A stretch of 64,000 bases of DNA, taken from contig CAXXCR010000023.1 of NCBI GenBank assembly GCA_963668015.2, forward strand, positions 1 through 64,000. The letters are read 5' to 3'. A model generated the notes under the pieces. The model had not been told where the DNA came from. It did no database searches and saw nothing but the letters and a program-made list of their open reading frames with translations. The translations under genes and the position numbers were made by a program. Below are positions 35,036 to 45,307 of the stretch, in pieces. The stretch's first letter is position 1, and each line of letters begins with the position of its first letter. This DNA comes from Ilyobacter_A sp963668015. Its GTDB lineage: Bacteria; Fusobacteriota; Fusobacteriia; Fusobacteriales; Fusobacteriaceae.

Positions 35036-35190
35036 ATAAAAAGAGTTATTATAACTCTTTTTATCGCGAATTAATATTTTTTTAAGCAAAATAGAAGCAA
35101 GCCAGGCACCCCTGGCTTGTGGAGTTGCGCCCTCAAGAGTAGTACGAACTCTTGCAATGGCATCATCCAACCTTCTATTATATTATACTA
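35036..35190 (-). ncRNA. Candidate structured small RNA
   Basis: On the minus strand a TATAATATAAT box (about 35174-35184) is followed by GGTTGGATGATGCC, hairpin CAAGAGT/ACTCTTG, GGGCGCAACTCC, a strong hairpin AAGCCAGG/CCTGGCTT, and finally AAAAAGAGTTA/TAACTCTTTTT with a T-run, an intrinsic terminator at about 35037-35062. The GC-richness contrasts with its surroundings. A 69-codon open frame covers it but runs through the terminator, so RNA is preferred. Family not identified. Confidence 0.5.
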
Positions 35191-35251
35191 CATTCCGTAT
35201 CTGTAAAACTTATATATAAATAATTCAAATTGTCGTTTAGAATTATTGAGA

Positions 35252-35547
35252 TAAATTACTGAATTTATTCAAAAATATTTTTACACACAGAGTTTCACAG
35301 TCATTTAGAAAAAGAGATGCACAGAGAGAGTCCTTTAAATCAGAAAAATTCTTTTTGTCACGAATTACACGAATCTCACGAATGATTAAAAACCTGAAAA
35401 GTTAAAAGTTTTTAGGAATCTCTCTGAAACTCACTCTTTTCCTTTGCGGCACTCTGTGGCCAAGATTTTGCAGTTGCATTTGTGTCTATTCATGCGATTT
35501 GTGACGAAAAAAGGCTTTGCTGTATTTGCAAGAAATTCAAGATTTTA
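35252..35547 (-). repeat. Dispersed intergenic repeat, copy 3 (inverted)
   Basis: Reverse orientation. On the minus strand it holds the best preserved 9-bp tandem: ATTCGTGAG, ATTCGTGTA, ATTCGTGAC, plus CACAGAG-type blocks and the terminal TACTGAATTT / GAAATTCAA pair. Together with copy 4 it flanks the chorismate-synthase-like gene in inverted orientation. Confidence 0.85.
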
Positions 35548-35654
35548 ATTGAAATTATAAAGATCAACTTAGTTTAGATATTGAAAATCTTGTTGTGGGA
35601 TGGTAAAATTATATGGAATACACCGAAGATATTAAAAATATGAGGAGGAATACG

Positions 35655-36335
35655 ATGTTTTCATACGGAAATAACATAAAATTTTCCGCAATACAGGAGA
35701 ATAACGGGGTAAGATTTATTATAGAGAATTTCCCAAAAGGGGTAAACATAAGTCCGGCAGATTTTGCTAAACAATTGGAGAAAAGAAAATGTGAGGGTAT
35801 AGAGATAGATTCGAACGAAGAGATAGAGTTTGTATCTGGAATAGAAGACGGGGTTACCAAAGGTAGTAAAATAGAGTATACATATAAAAATGGAGATATA
35901 TATTCGTCTCTTATAATTGCAGGGACACTTTGCAATTATATCCTTAAGGGTAAGCTAGCGGTGCATACCTGGGAAGTTGGCGGTATAAACACAAATGAGA
36001 AAAATCAAGAGTATATAAAGACTGCTCTTCAAAAAATGGTTTTGGAAAATGGGTCACTTGGAGGCGTTGTGGAATGTCAGTTAAACGGAATAGATATTGA
36101 TATTTTAAAAAGGCCATTTTCGTCACTTTTACTGGAAATTCCTGAAGTGGAAGCTATACAGTTTTCCAGAGGTGTAATGGCATCAAAGCTGACGACTGAC
36201 ACATATGAAAAAGACGACAGAATACTTATAACGTTTAGGCCGGATTTTAGCAGGAAATCTCCTTGCCTTGCCGTAGATAAAGCGGTTGTAATAGAGAGCC
36301 TCCTTGCTATTACAGCAGTTGATATGGGATTATAA
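35655..36335 (+). CDS. Shortened chorismate-synthase-like protein
   Basis: A 226-residue protein resembling chorismate synthase at both ends but with about 130 residues fewer than the usual 360. Shared features are the N-terminal MFSYGNNIKFSAIQENNG, VSGIEDGVTKGSKI (the SGv..GkTtG-like region), NGSLGGVVECQLNG, LLLEIPEVEAIQFSRG and the end SPCLAVDKAVVIESLL. The central FMN- and EPSP-binding part with its conserved Arg/Ser region is missing. It may be a catalytically dead or repurposed paralogue. ATG at 35655 follows GAGGAGG. It is bracketed by two inverted copies of the dispersed repeat. Confidence 0.7.
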   Translation: MFSYGNNIKFSAIQENNGVRFIIENFPKGVNISPADFAKQLEKRKCEGIEIDSNEEIEFVSGIEDGVTKGSKIEYTYKNGDIYSSLIIAGTLCNYILKGKLAVHTWEVGGINTNEKNQEYIKTALQKMVLENGSLGGVVECQLNGIDIDILKRPFSSLLLEIPEVEAIQFSRGVMASKLTTDTYEKDDRILITFRPDFSRKSPCLAVDKAVVIESLLAITAVDMGL

Positions 36336-36359
36336 AAACGGGTGGAAGCCCGTTTTTTA
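36334..36359 (+). terminator. Intrinsic terminator
   Basis: AAAACGGG and CCCGTTTT form a stem with a six-base loop and end in a T-run, immediately after the chorismate-synthase-like stop. Confidence 0.88.
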
Positions 36360-36396
36360 TTAATTTAATTCAATTAACTACTTAGAATTATTGCGA

Positions 36397-36690
36397 TAAA
36401 TTACTGAATTTCTTGTAAGGATATAAAAACTTTTTTGGTCACGAATCGCACTAATTATCACGAATAGAAAGTCAAAAAATTGGTCACAGAGTTGCACGGA
36501 GGAAAAGAGTGAGCTTCACAGAGGCTTACTAAAAATCTTTAATTTTCAAGGTTTTGAATCATTCGTGAGATTCGTGTAATTCGTGACAAAAAATAAATCT
36601 TTTGACTTAAGGATTTTTCTGTGAAGCTCATGTTCTAAATATCTGTGAAACTCTGTGTGCAAAAAGATTCTCAGAAATTCAATATTTTAT
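36397..36690 (+). repeat. Dispersed intergenic repeat, copy 4
   Basis: Plus orientation, complete, with AAATTACTGAATTTCTTG start, GGTCACGAATCGCAC, CACAGAGTTGCACGG, three intact 9-bp ATTCGTG units, CTGTGAAACTCTGTG and GAAATTCAATATTTTATT end. Confidence 0.87.
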
Positions 36691-36782
36691 TACAGGAATA
36701 AACTTAATTTAAGTTTAATTTTTTGCAATTTATTTTTTCATACTAGTCTATTTTGCTTTTATCTAAATATATAAATAAGTGT

Positions 36783-37196
36783 TTAATCCTGTTTTAAATA
36801 ATTTATAGCCTTTACTGTGGTTAAAGATAGATTTTCCGGCAGATTTTTTAGTGAAAACCATTTAAAATCTCCATGTTTCTCAGGCTCCATATTTTTCGGG
36901 ACACCGCTTATTATCTCAGTAAGATAAGTAGGCGCAACCCAGTGAGTACCCTCGTAATTTAAGATGTGATCAGTTACTCCTAAAAGTTTTACTAATTTAA
37001 TAGATATCCCAAGTTCTTCTTCTACTTCCCTTATAATAGACTCTTCTAATTCCTCGAAAAACTCAACCTTTCCACCGGGAATTGACCAAGTCCCCTTTTC
37101 AGGATCTTTCTTCCTCAAAAGTAATAGTATTTCCCCTTCTTCGTTTAAGATGACAGCTCCGACACCGACACCTATAAAATCTTTTCCAGGTTTCAC
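36783..37196 (-). CDS. NUDIX hydrolase (MutT/ADP-ribose-like)
   Basis: A 137-residue NUDIX pyrophosphatase, intact unlike the one at 2579. The NUDIX box starts GGKVEFFEE and holds REVEEELGI with the metal-binding glutamates, at about residues 40-63. It continues with HWVAPTYLTEI and EKHGDFKWFSLKNLP, a pattern of dATP/8-oxo-dGTP or nucleotide-sanitising members. Start is GTG at 37196 after AAAGGGGGG. Substrate not determinable. Confidence 0.9.
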   Translation of the reverse strand: MKPGKDFIGVGVGAVILNEEGEILLLLRKKDPEKGTWSIPGGKVEFFEELEESIIREVEEELGISIKLVKLLGVTDHILNYEGTHWVAPTYLTEIISGVPKNMEPEKHGDFKWFSLKNLPENLSLTTVKAINYLKQD

Positions 37197-37447
37197 AATT
37201 ATCCCCCCTTTTATAGATATAATCTGATTTCAAGTTTTCTAGTACAATATTTGAATTAACAGTTAAAATAAATATTAAAACCGCTTAATAAATTAAGTAC
37301 AGTTATTTAAATATTTTGATTTTTAGTATTAAATTTATTTTACTATACTTTTGTAATATATATCAAATTAATTTGAATTTATAAGGTATTTATGGGGAAA
37401 ATTCAATATTTTTCAAGACACAGATACATTTATTTACATTAAAAAAG

Positions 37448-37476
37448 TTGAATTTATTTGGTATATGTAGTATAAT
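37448..37476 (+). promoter_or_regulatory. Promoter of the DEAD-box helicase gene
   Basis: TTGAAT and TATAAT are separated by 17 bases, a near-consensus housekeeping promoter. The rest of 37197-37447 is AT-rich with nothing recognised. Confidence 0.8.
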
Positions 37477-37511
37477 GGTTAATCGGTGCAATGAACACTG
37501 AAAAAAACGTT

Positions 37512-37544
37512 ACTAAAAAAAGGGTTGCGGCGGCCCTTTTTAGT
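37512..37544 (+). terminator. Leader hairpin before the helicase gene
   Basis: ACTAAAAA...GGG pairs with CCC...TTTTTAGT about 30 bases after the promoter and 24 bases before the ribosome site. It looks like an attenuator or cold-responsive leader structure and argues that translation starts downstream of it. Confidence 0.65.
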
Positions 37545-37568
37545 GTATTAGAAGAAAGGGAGAAGTAC

Positions 37569-39191
37569 GTGCAAAAATTGATAAAATTTAAAGAGTTAGG
37601 TCTATCTGACGACACATTAAAAGCATTACATGACAAGGGGTTTGAGGAACCAAGTCCAATACAGTCACTTTGTATTCCACCACTTTTAGAGGGGGAAAAA
37701 GACGTAATAGGACAAGCCCAAACAGGAACTGGTAAGACAGCAGCATTTTCGTTGCCTATAATAGAAACCTTAGAAGGCGGAAGTAAAAAAGTAGAAGCTA
37801 TAGTATTAGCGCCTACGAGAGAATTAGTTATACAGGTAGCTGAAGAGATAAATTCACTTAGAGGAAGAAAAAGAATATCAGTATTCCCTATTTACGGTGG
37901 AGTAGACATAAGCAGACAGATGAGAAAGTTAAAAGAGGGAGTTAATATAGTTGTAGGGACACCTGGAAGGGTACAAGACCTTATAAATAGAAAGAAACTT
38001 ATAATATCTGACCTTAAGTTCTTCATACTGGATGAAGCAGACGAAATGCTTAATATGGGATTCTTAGAAGATATAGAAAACATCTTAAAACATACAAACG
38101 AAGATAAGAGAATGCTTTTCTTCTCTGCTACAATGCCAAAAGAGATATTAAATGTTGCTAAAACTTATATGAGAAACTATGAAGTTCTTGCAGTTAAAAA
38201 GACGGAACTTACAACAGATCTTACAGAACAAATCTATTTTGAAGTAGGAAGAGATGACAAGTTCGAAGCACTTTCTAGAGTAATAGATATCGAAAATGAT
38301 TTCTATGGTATAATCTTTGGTAAGACTAAAAACGAGGTGGATTCAGTTACAAAACACCTTATCGATAGAGGATACGATGCCGACTGTATCCATGGAGATA
38401 TTTCTCAGTCACAAAGAGAAAGAGTGTTATCTAAGTTCAAGAATAAGAGAATAAACATTCTTGTTGCAACTGACGTTGCTGCTAGAGGAATAGACGTAAA
38501 CAATCTTACACATGTTATAAACTACTCTATACCGCAGGACCCGGAGTCTTATGTACATAGAATAGGTAGAACAGGTAGAGCAGGGAATGAAGGTACAGCA
38601 ATAACATTTGTTACTCCAAGTGAGTATAGGAAACTTCTTTACATACAGAAGGTAGCAAAAGCAGACATAAAAAGACAAAAAGTACCTAAAATAAACGAGA
38701 TACTAAAGAGAAAAGAACTGGCTATAGCTGAAGACATCGACAATATATTAGGGACAGAAGAATACAATGATTACGTAGAACTTGCGGAAAAAATTGTTGG
38801 AGAGAGAGACCCTAAAGAAGTATTGGCAGCATTATTGAAAAAGTCATTTGGTGACGAATTGGATGCAAGCAACTATAATGAGATTATCGACAGAGACAGC
38901 AGTAGAAGAAAGTCTAGAGGAGCTGCAAACATTGAAAGAGAGCTTAACAACCATACAAGACTTTTCATCGCACGTGGGAGAAAAGACGGGATGAACCCTG
39001 GGAAACTTGTTGGTTTAGTTTCAGGGAAATCAAATGTAAAGCGTAAAGACCTGAAAAACGTTAGTGTTTTCGACACATTTTCATTCATAACAGTACCTTT
39101 TAAAGAGGCTGAAAGAATAATAAAAGCGTTTAGAAGTGAAAAAGTCAACGGTAAACAACCACTTATAGAAAAAGCTAGAAAGTCTAAATAA
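37569..39191 (+). CDS. DEAD-box RNA helicase
   Basis: An ATP-dependent RNA helicase of the CsdA/CshA group, 540 residues. Motifs in order: Q-motif EEPSPIQ, AQTGTGKTA (Walker A), PTRELVIQVAEE, TPGRVQDL, LDEADEML (DEAD), SAT, TDVAARGID, and HRIGRTGRAGNEG. A C-terminal region (residues 410-540) with a basic DbpA-type RNA-binding segment follows. GTG at 37569 after AAAGGGAG is chosen; an upstream in-frame ATG at 37491 would translate the leader hairpin and has no ribosome site. Likely role in ribosome assembly or mRNA unwinding at low temperature. Confidence 0.92.
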   Translation: MQKLIKFKELGLSDDTLKALHDKGFEEPSPIQSLCIPPLLEGEKDVIGQAQTGTGKTAAFSLPIIETLEGGSKKVEAIVLAPTRELVIQVAEEINSLRGRKRISVFPIYGGVDISRQMRKLKEGVNIVVGTPGRVQDLINRKKLIISDLKFFILDEADEMLNMGFLEDIENILKHTNEDKRMLFFSATMPKEILNVAKTYMRNYEVLAVKKTELTTDLTEQIYFEVGRDDKFEALSRVIDIENDFYGIIFGKTKNEVDSVTKHLIDRGYDADCIHGDISQSQRERVLSKFKNKRINILVATDVAARGIDVNNLTHVINYSIPQDPESYVHRIGRTGRAGNEGTAITFVTPSEYRKLLYIQKVAKADIKRQKVPKINEILKRKELAIAEDIDNILGTEEYNDYVELAEKIVGERDPKEVLAALLKKSFGDELDASNYNEIIDRDSSRRKSRGAANIERELNNHTRLFIARGRKDGMNPGKLVGLVSGKSNVKRKDLKNVSVFDTFSFITVPFKEAERIIKAFRSEKVNGKQPLIEKARKSK

Positions 39192-39193
39192 TT

Positions 39194-39222
39194 AAAAGCT
39201 CAGGTTATACTGAGCTTTTTTT
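39194..39222 (+). terminator. Intrinsic terminator after helicase
   Basis: AAAAGCTCAG and CTGAGCTTTT pair and continue into a T-run. Confidence 0.92.
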
Positions 39223-39253
39223 ATACACATAATTATTCAACGGAGTTATCAAG

Positions 39254-42200
39254 TTATTTTTTAGAAAAATTTACTGTAGCCAGAGGAAAATCCCTAGGCT
39301 CGCTGGAAGCTTTAATTGTTATACGCGATTCAAGCCCTTTTTCAGCGAAAAACTCGCGTATAGTAGCCCCCCTGCTGTTAATCAGATCTTGAAAACTAGA
39401 ACTGACAATTTCATTGATGTCACCTCTAAATATAGCCATGCCTATGGATTTTAATCTGATAAGCTCCATCTCACGGTTTTGCATCAGTAAACAGGACGAA
39501 ATGCACCTGCAGCTCCTGGTCGGAGATTAACTTTTCAGCTATAATATCCAATTTTTCATTTTCTGAAGTCTCAAGTTCATCAGATAAATATTGGAAGTAC
39601 AGGACATGCCACTGATTCGCTTTTTTTAGGATCACTTTTCTTTGTCAATGGTTTTATAATAGATTTTATAGAGGATGAAGCAACAGATTTTATGATAATG
39701 TTTCTTATTCCCTGGGAAATCTGCTTGGAAAAACCAAAGTTTGGGTTATGTAGCGACCCGGATACAGGTATGTTTAAGTCGATATCACCGTTTTCGTCTT
39801 TTAAATTGACAAGCGCCTTGTCAAGCGGCAGTGAAAGATAATTTCCTGTGCCTACACCAAAAGACAGATCTTTCAACAATATCTTGTTTTTACCTTTAAC
39901 TTCTCCTCTGTTGAAATCGTAGGCACCTTTATAAAAAATTGTTCCGGAATTAAGTTTTTTAGGGGAAATTAGACGATATTACGTCATCAAAATTAGTAAG
40001 ATCAAGATCTTCTATATCAATGTTACTGTCCATAAGCATAGTTTTAAGAGAGAAATCCCAGTCGATCAGACAACATAAAGGTTGAAGTTCCCGGAAAGTT
40101 TGCCGCTCCCCCAGAATATACCGTTAAAATTTGTATCAAACTTTTTATTTTTTGATGTACTAAACCTGTTTACTTCACCGTTTAATCTGCGGATATCATA
40201 TTTTCGTTTGCCTATAATGTCCAGTTTACCGTTTTTTACCAAGAATTTTTTTTATGTTTAGTTCAGTTCGATCTTTCTTTTCAGTATCTTTTTCATTTTC
40301 TTTTTTACGCACAACGAGGTATGGATTTAAAAGATCCAATTTATTGATTGTGACTTGCTTTTTAGACGCAAGTTCAACTTTTACGATCAGATCATCTCCC
40401 ACTATTTTGTACCTGCCTAAATTTCCCATTGAAGTTTCTCAACTGAAAACGATCCGTTATTAATTTGTGCAAAATCCTTCTTCAAATCCAATTTAAACTT
40501 GGCATCCCCGTTTTTAAAGTAAAACTCATCATCGGTTTCCGGTTTTGTAATTCTGACCTCTTTTAAATCAGCTGTATTGTCTGTACTTACAGTATTGGAA
40601 GAATAGTGTAGCTTAGAGTTAAGCGAGGCACGTCCCTGTAGTTTGTAAGAACTGTTTTTTAAGAATGAACTCAAATCTTTTAGTCTGATATTAGGTGAAG
40701 AAAAATCACCTTGAAAGTCCATTCTTGAAAGAAAGGATTTGTCCTCAGATTCCGGGCTTATTTTTAAAGAACCTTTTCCGCTAACAGGAATAGAACCATT
40801 GACGGCTGCACTCATTGTCAACTGCGGGCTACCGTTAACAGTTGACAAACTACCGCCCGCTAGGGTGAAATCTTCTAAAAATATATCCTTCAAGATGAGC
40901 TTCTCCCCTTTTAAGTTTATGCTATCTATATCTACTATAGGGAACCCATCACTCTTATCAGTTTTCTTGGAGAGTCTAAATTTTTTAGACAGGTCCAGGA
41001 ATATGTTTTCCAGCGAGAGGCTGCCAAGTGATATACTCTCTTTTTTAATATTTTCTGCAAACATATAGAGGTCGCCGCTGAAAATTTTATGATTTTCCTT
41101 GTCAGAGACTAGGATTTTTTTCAAATTAGCGGGACCGCTAATTTTATATGATTTGTCCTTTAAATTTAAAGTGAATTTGTTTTTAAGTGACAGGCTGTCA
41201 AGACTTATGTCGTGCAGCATGTTATTCTGACCGTTTAATTTAAGTGAGTTTATAGGTGAATTCACAGAAAGCTCAAGTAAAGTTGGGGTTAATTTAAAAG
41301 ACCCTTTTGCCTGAAACTTGTCTGAACTAAATTTATAAGGCAACCCTGATTTGAAGTCGTTTAAAATACTTAAATTTTTAACAGCAGACTCGAAATCACC
41401 GTCCAATGAAAAAGCAGTTTTAAAATCTATTCCCCTTTTGATATCGTTTAAAATTTTAACCTTTAATTTTGAAGAAAGGTTTATACTATCGTTTAAATCG
41501 AGTGAAATAGATAGGGGGAAGCTTGTATTTTTTTTGCTCTTCAGACTAGTAGCGCTGATGTCTATGTTTTTGATCAGGTAATCCTGGTAAGCTATAGAAG
41601 AGTTTTTCAGGTTGAGTTCTTCTATGTCAAAGTTAAGATTTTCCCCATTTTCCGACATAACTGCTTGTTCGGATTTGCTTTTCTCTTTACTTGAATTTTT
41701 TGTTTTAATTGAATCAATATTAAGAGTATAGATATCGACCTTACCCATACTTATGTCCAGCTTTGGGTATAAAAAAGTGAAAGAAGCAACGTCTAATGAG
41801 TTTGCTGACACTTTAAATTTTCCGAGCTTATCTTCTAACTTCAGCTCTTTTGCCTGGAAATTTCCGGAAAAGTTATACTCTTTACCCTTTATGTTGCCTG
41901 AAAAACTGGTTTTTCCATTTACGATCCCGTTTACTGTTTTCAGTTTTGGCATGAACCTTTTAATATGTTGAAACTTTGATAAATCTATACTTGGGATGTC
42001 CAGTTCGCCTTCTAGATCCCCTGTATCCAAGTTTAACATAAATTCAATGTTTATAGAGCCTGCATCGGATAAATTTAGATCAGAGTTGAACTTCAAGATT
42101 TTATTTTCATATAATATATTCGGCTCTTTTAGAATAAAGACGTCTTCGGACTCAATTATAGCATCTTTATGTTTTGATTTTAAATTTATCAATACTTATA

Positions 42201-42648
42201 TCCTGTATCTCAATTTTTTTTTAAGAATTTTCTTGATTCGTCATCTTTTTCTTTAGAACTTGAAGCCAGCCTCTTTATTATATCATCAAAATTTTTCTTG
42301 CCATCTTCGGATTTTAACACTGATGTTGGGGTTTATAAGTGATATCTCTTTCAGATAAAGAGTCCTGAAAATGAATCTGCTTGGGTTAACGTTTATGTGC
42401 AGTGAATCTGTAGAAATGAAAATATTCTTTTCATCTTTCTCCATTATTTTTAATTCATTGAAACGCACCGTAGCTGTAAAACAGTTAAATTCCACATCAG
42501 AAAAAGAGACTTTTCTCCCCAAGCGTTCCTGTAATACCTTAATTGTTTGATTTTGTAAATACTCGGGGAACTTTGAAAGAAAACCGACAGCCCCTATTGT
42601 AAATAATACTAAGGTAATTGAGATAAAATATTTTAATTTCACCTTCAT
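39254..42648 (-). pseudogene. AsmA-like (DUF748) envelope protein with multiple frameshifts
   Basis: About 3.4 kb of one gene in five or more frames. It opens with a membrane anchor (YFISITLVLFTIGAVGF) and the AsmA-type segment VNPSRFIFRTLYLKEISLI, then NPNISVKIR. Dropping one base restores DGKKNFDDIIKRL, as expected of DUF748. Long repeats of short beta strands follow (591 residues in one frame), and the end (REMELIRLKSIGMAIF) is the family's C-terminal part. Breaks near 42300, 42210, 40425, 40220-39880 and 39580-39484 are mostly at homopolymers. If the indels are errors, this is one 1100-residue lipid-transport-like envelope protein; otherwise it is a decaying gene. Confidence 0.75.
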
Positions 42649-42731
42649 TGTCAAGACCTCCAAATGATTTAAGTGATACTTTGAGTCTACTTTCTACGTT
42701 AAGAGAATCACTTAAATAGCAAATTATTATT

Positions 42732-43019
42732 ATAAATTACTGATTTTATTTAAAAAACTTTTTTGACACCACAGTTTTTACAGAGATTTAAAACACGAGC
42801 TTTAAAGAGAAGATCCCTAAAAGTTAAAATCATCTTTTGTCACGAATTACACTAATCATTTAAAATCCTAAAAACTAAAGTTTTTTAGCCTTCTCTGTGA
42901 TGCTAACTCTTTTTCCTCTGTGACACTCTGTGGACCAAGGGTTTGCAGTTAAATTTGTATCCATTAGTGCGATCCGTAACTATAATTTTTTTCATAGTAA
43001 TGCATAAATTCAATACTTG
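42732..43019 (-). repeat. Dispersed intergenic repeat, copy 5 (inverted)
   Basis: Reverse orientation, more diverged: minus strand carries ATTAGTGTA and ATTCGTGAC units, CACAGAG motifs, and the terminal AATTCAATA-like / TACTGATTTT pair. Fills most of the gap between the AsmA-like and DUF188 genes. Confidence 0.8.
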
Positions 43020-43147
43020 AATATAAACACAACTTAGAATAATTCACTGATTTTAATGATTTTTAGAAAAATCTCAGGTATCGTTAAATTTAAATATATG
43101 CAGCTTTCAAGATACCCAGTAAAGTGCTGTGAAATTTTTTATCAGTA

Positions 43148-43535
43148 TCACTCTTTCTTTTTTTTGGCCCCTTGGTCCTGCCGCCAGACTTTCTTATTTT
43201 ATTGCCTATATGCCTCTGAAACATACAGCTGGTCTATATTGAACCTGGTGTACGTAAAGCCGTCTGGGTGCAGCACAGCGTGAGTATTCTCCAAAAGTAT
43301 GGAGGCCAGCCCGTAATCTTGAGTAACAACTATATCTTCTTTCCCGGTATTTCTGACTATTTCATGGTCAGCTGAGTCGGGGCCTTTTTCAACCTGTATA
43401 ACCCTGTAACGTCCTTTAAGTTCATGGGCGTCCATCAATTACCATTATGAGCTCCAGTTTGAATTCCAGTGATAAGTCCTCGCAGATTTTCTTGACACCT
43501 TTAGGGCAGGCATCTGCATCAACTATTATTTTCAT
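43148..43535 (-). pseudogene. DUF188 (YaiI/YqxD) protein with two frameshifts
   Basis: UPF0178/DUF188 family protein, a PIN-like fold of unknown function. The N-terminus MKIIVDADACPKGVKK is in one frame, DAHELKGRYRVIQV through VVTQDYGLASILLE in a second (after removing one G near 43435), and the basic tail IRKSGGRTKGPKKKKE in a third. All three family-diagnostic blocks are present and well conserved, so two single-base indels separate an otherwise normal gene. ATG at 43535. Confidence 0.8.
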
Positions 43536-43587
43536 ATGAATATTCTCCCATCCTGATTCTGTAAAATTATGTAATTATAGAGTTATG

Positions 43588-44130
43588 TTAACGTGAGATC
43601 GCGTAGAGTACAATGAACTTGGCGGCTGTTCCGAGTTCTGTTTTTATATCCACCTCTACCTCCAGCTCTGTCCTTCCCCATTTAGCATAAGAACTGTGAA
43701 GTTTATTTATTTTTTTTTCTGATTTCCATGAACATACAGCAGTGAAATTTCTTTCTATTGGAAGCAGGTATTTTGCAGAGCTTTTATCCAGCCGGATATT
43801 GGCATTTTTGTCAAAGCTCTTGGCAGTGTTAGAGGCCAACTGCCAGCTGCATATATTTACAGTATGGGCAATTAAATCCGTTAACTCGGCAGGGTGTCCC
43901 ATTTTATTAAATTCTACCATTACTTCTATCAAAGAGTCTTTAAATTTTTCTATACTGAAATTGATATTCTCATCTGTTTTACTATGTCTAATCAACAGCT
44001 CCTCAAATTCAAGCTCACCTTTGCTTAAATTATTGGAAATTTCAGACTTTCTTTTATTTTTTAGGTATAAATTATTTTGTTTAAGTTTAGAATTTAAAAT
44101 TTGCTCCAGGATAATTTTAATTTTGATCCA
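43588..44130 (-). CDS. Probable C-terminal part of the patatin-like protein
   Basis: An open frame without its own start or ribosome site at its upstream end. It begins inside the last codons of the patatin gene in another frame (IKIILEQILNSKLKQ) and runs to ...KFIVLYAISR. One added or lost base in the AAAA run near 44125 would fuse the two into a protein of about 510 residues. No domain recognised; it contains a few cysteines and a basic lysine-rich C-terminal half. If translated alone, an ATG-like internal start near 43995 would be needed. Confidence 0.5.
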   Translation of the reverse strand, partial: WIKIKIILEQILNSKLKQNNLYLKNKRKSEISNNLSKGELEFEELLIRHSKTDENINFSIEKFKDSLIEVMVEFNKMGHPAELTDLIAHTVNICSWQLASNTAKSFDKNANIRLDKSSAKYLLPIERNFTAVCSWKSEKKINKLHSSYAKWGRTELEVEVDIKTELGTAAKFIVLYAISR

Positions 44131-45125
44131 TAAAGATTAAATATACTTTTATTGCCTACTTTATTTTTGTCACTCTCAGCTTTCCATAAAAGGTATTTCT
44201 CGGTATTGTTTTTTCCATTTTCAATAAGAGTAGAAACCTTAATTTTATCAGTACTTGCATCGAAATCTGTCGGAGAGACAATACTGGCATCAATATATAT
44301 AGTTCTTTTCCAGTCGTTTCTATGTATATAGGCATCACGTGCAGTCTGGTTTATAAGGTTTACTATGGAATTGGTGTAGTCAAGGAGATTATCAATTTTT
44401 TGATAAGCTCTTTTGGAGTTTATTCCGTTCAGCTTCATACCAAGAGTTTCGTGATTGAATATGGTTCTGTCTTTAGAAGAATACTCAAGTTTCTCATAGT
44501 TTTCAGGATCAAATAGATACCTCTCATGATCAAAGAGTGCAATGGGATAATTCAGGGTAAGACCACCGTCAACTAATATATCCCCGCCTGACCTGACACA
44601 TTGAAAATAAAAAGGAATACTCATAGATATCCTGACAGCTTTTCTAATTTCCATATGTGGTGTGGTCTCATAACAGAATATTTCTGCCATCTGCCTGGAA
44701 AGATTTGATCCCACTACATACAATTCTCTGTGCGTATTTGTTTTGTCCTGCTGTTTTAAATTATGAAGTTCTAGAAAAGTTAGGTCATTTTTACCTGTCC
44801 GTGTTTCTATATGTTTTTCAAGCCAGGATTCAAATTCGTTTCCCTTGTGCCAGCCATAATTTTTTAAAAGTCTTTTGGAACCGTAAAATATATCCAGTCC
44901 GGTATCCGGAAAAACAGAGAAGTCCGTTTCAGCCAGTATGTCACTTACCTGAGAAGCTGTATACCCTATAGCCAATAGTGTAGCGGTTATGGCACCGGCA
45001 GAAGTCCCGGCAACTCTTTCTATCTGTGAAATTATACCGAATTCATCAAGTTTTTGAAGAGCTCCGCCATATGCGATACCTTTAACACCTCCACCCTCAA
45101 AAACAAGGTTTTTGAACTTGTACAT
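44094..45125 (-). CDS. Patatin-like phospholipase
   Basis: A serine lipase/acyl hydrolase of the patatin family. The oxyanion motif EGGGVKGIAYGGALQ, the nucleophile GTSAGAITATL (GxSxG) and the catalytic aspartate in VDGGLTLNYP are all intact. No signal peptide, so intracellular unless specially secreted. The 343-residue frame ends at SWSKF, but an adjacent frame continues for about 180 codons and may be its true C-terminus. ATG at 45125; ribosome site GAGGATGAT. Substrate unknown. Confidence 0.87.
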   Translation of the reverse strand: MYKFKNLVFEGGGVKGIAYGGALQKLDEFGIISQIERVAGTSAGAITATLLAIGYTASQVSDILAETDFSVFPDTGLDIFYGSKRLLKNYGWHKGNEFESWLEKHIETRTGKNDLTFLELHNLKQQDKTNTHRELYVVGSNLSRQMAEIFCYETTPHMEIRKAVRISMSIPFYFQCVRSGGDILVDGGLTLNYPIALFDHERYLFDPENYEKLEYSSKDRTIFNHETLGMKLNGINSKRAYQKIDNLLDYTNSIVNLINQTARDAYIHRNDWKRTIYIDASIVSPTDFDASTDKIKVSTLIENGKNNTEKYLLWKAESDKNKVGNKSIFNLYGSKLKLSWSKF

Positions 45126-45307
45126 TATATCATCCTCTTTCCCAATTTGGAATTTTATTATAGAGAGTTTATTCTACAATTAACTTATTTTTCTTTTTTA
45201 CATTTATATTTTAACAAAAAAAAATAAATATTGGAATTCCCCAAATCATTTATTTATGGTATAATGGTTTCAATTTGTATTTTTGAACTTAAGGAGGATA
45301 TTAACAG

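Noticed and set aside
34961..35170. 69-codon minus-strand frame
   Set aside because: It runs through two perfect hairpins and an intrinsic terminator, so an RNA gene is more likely.
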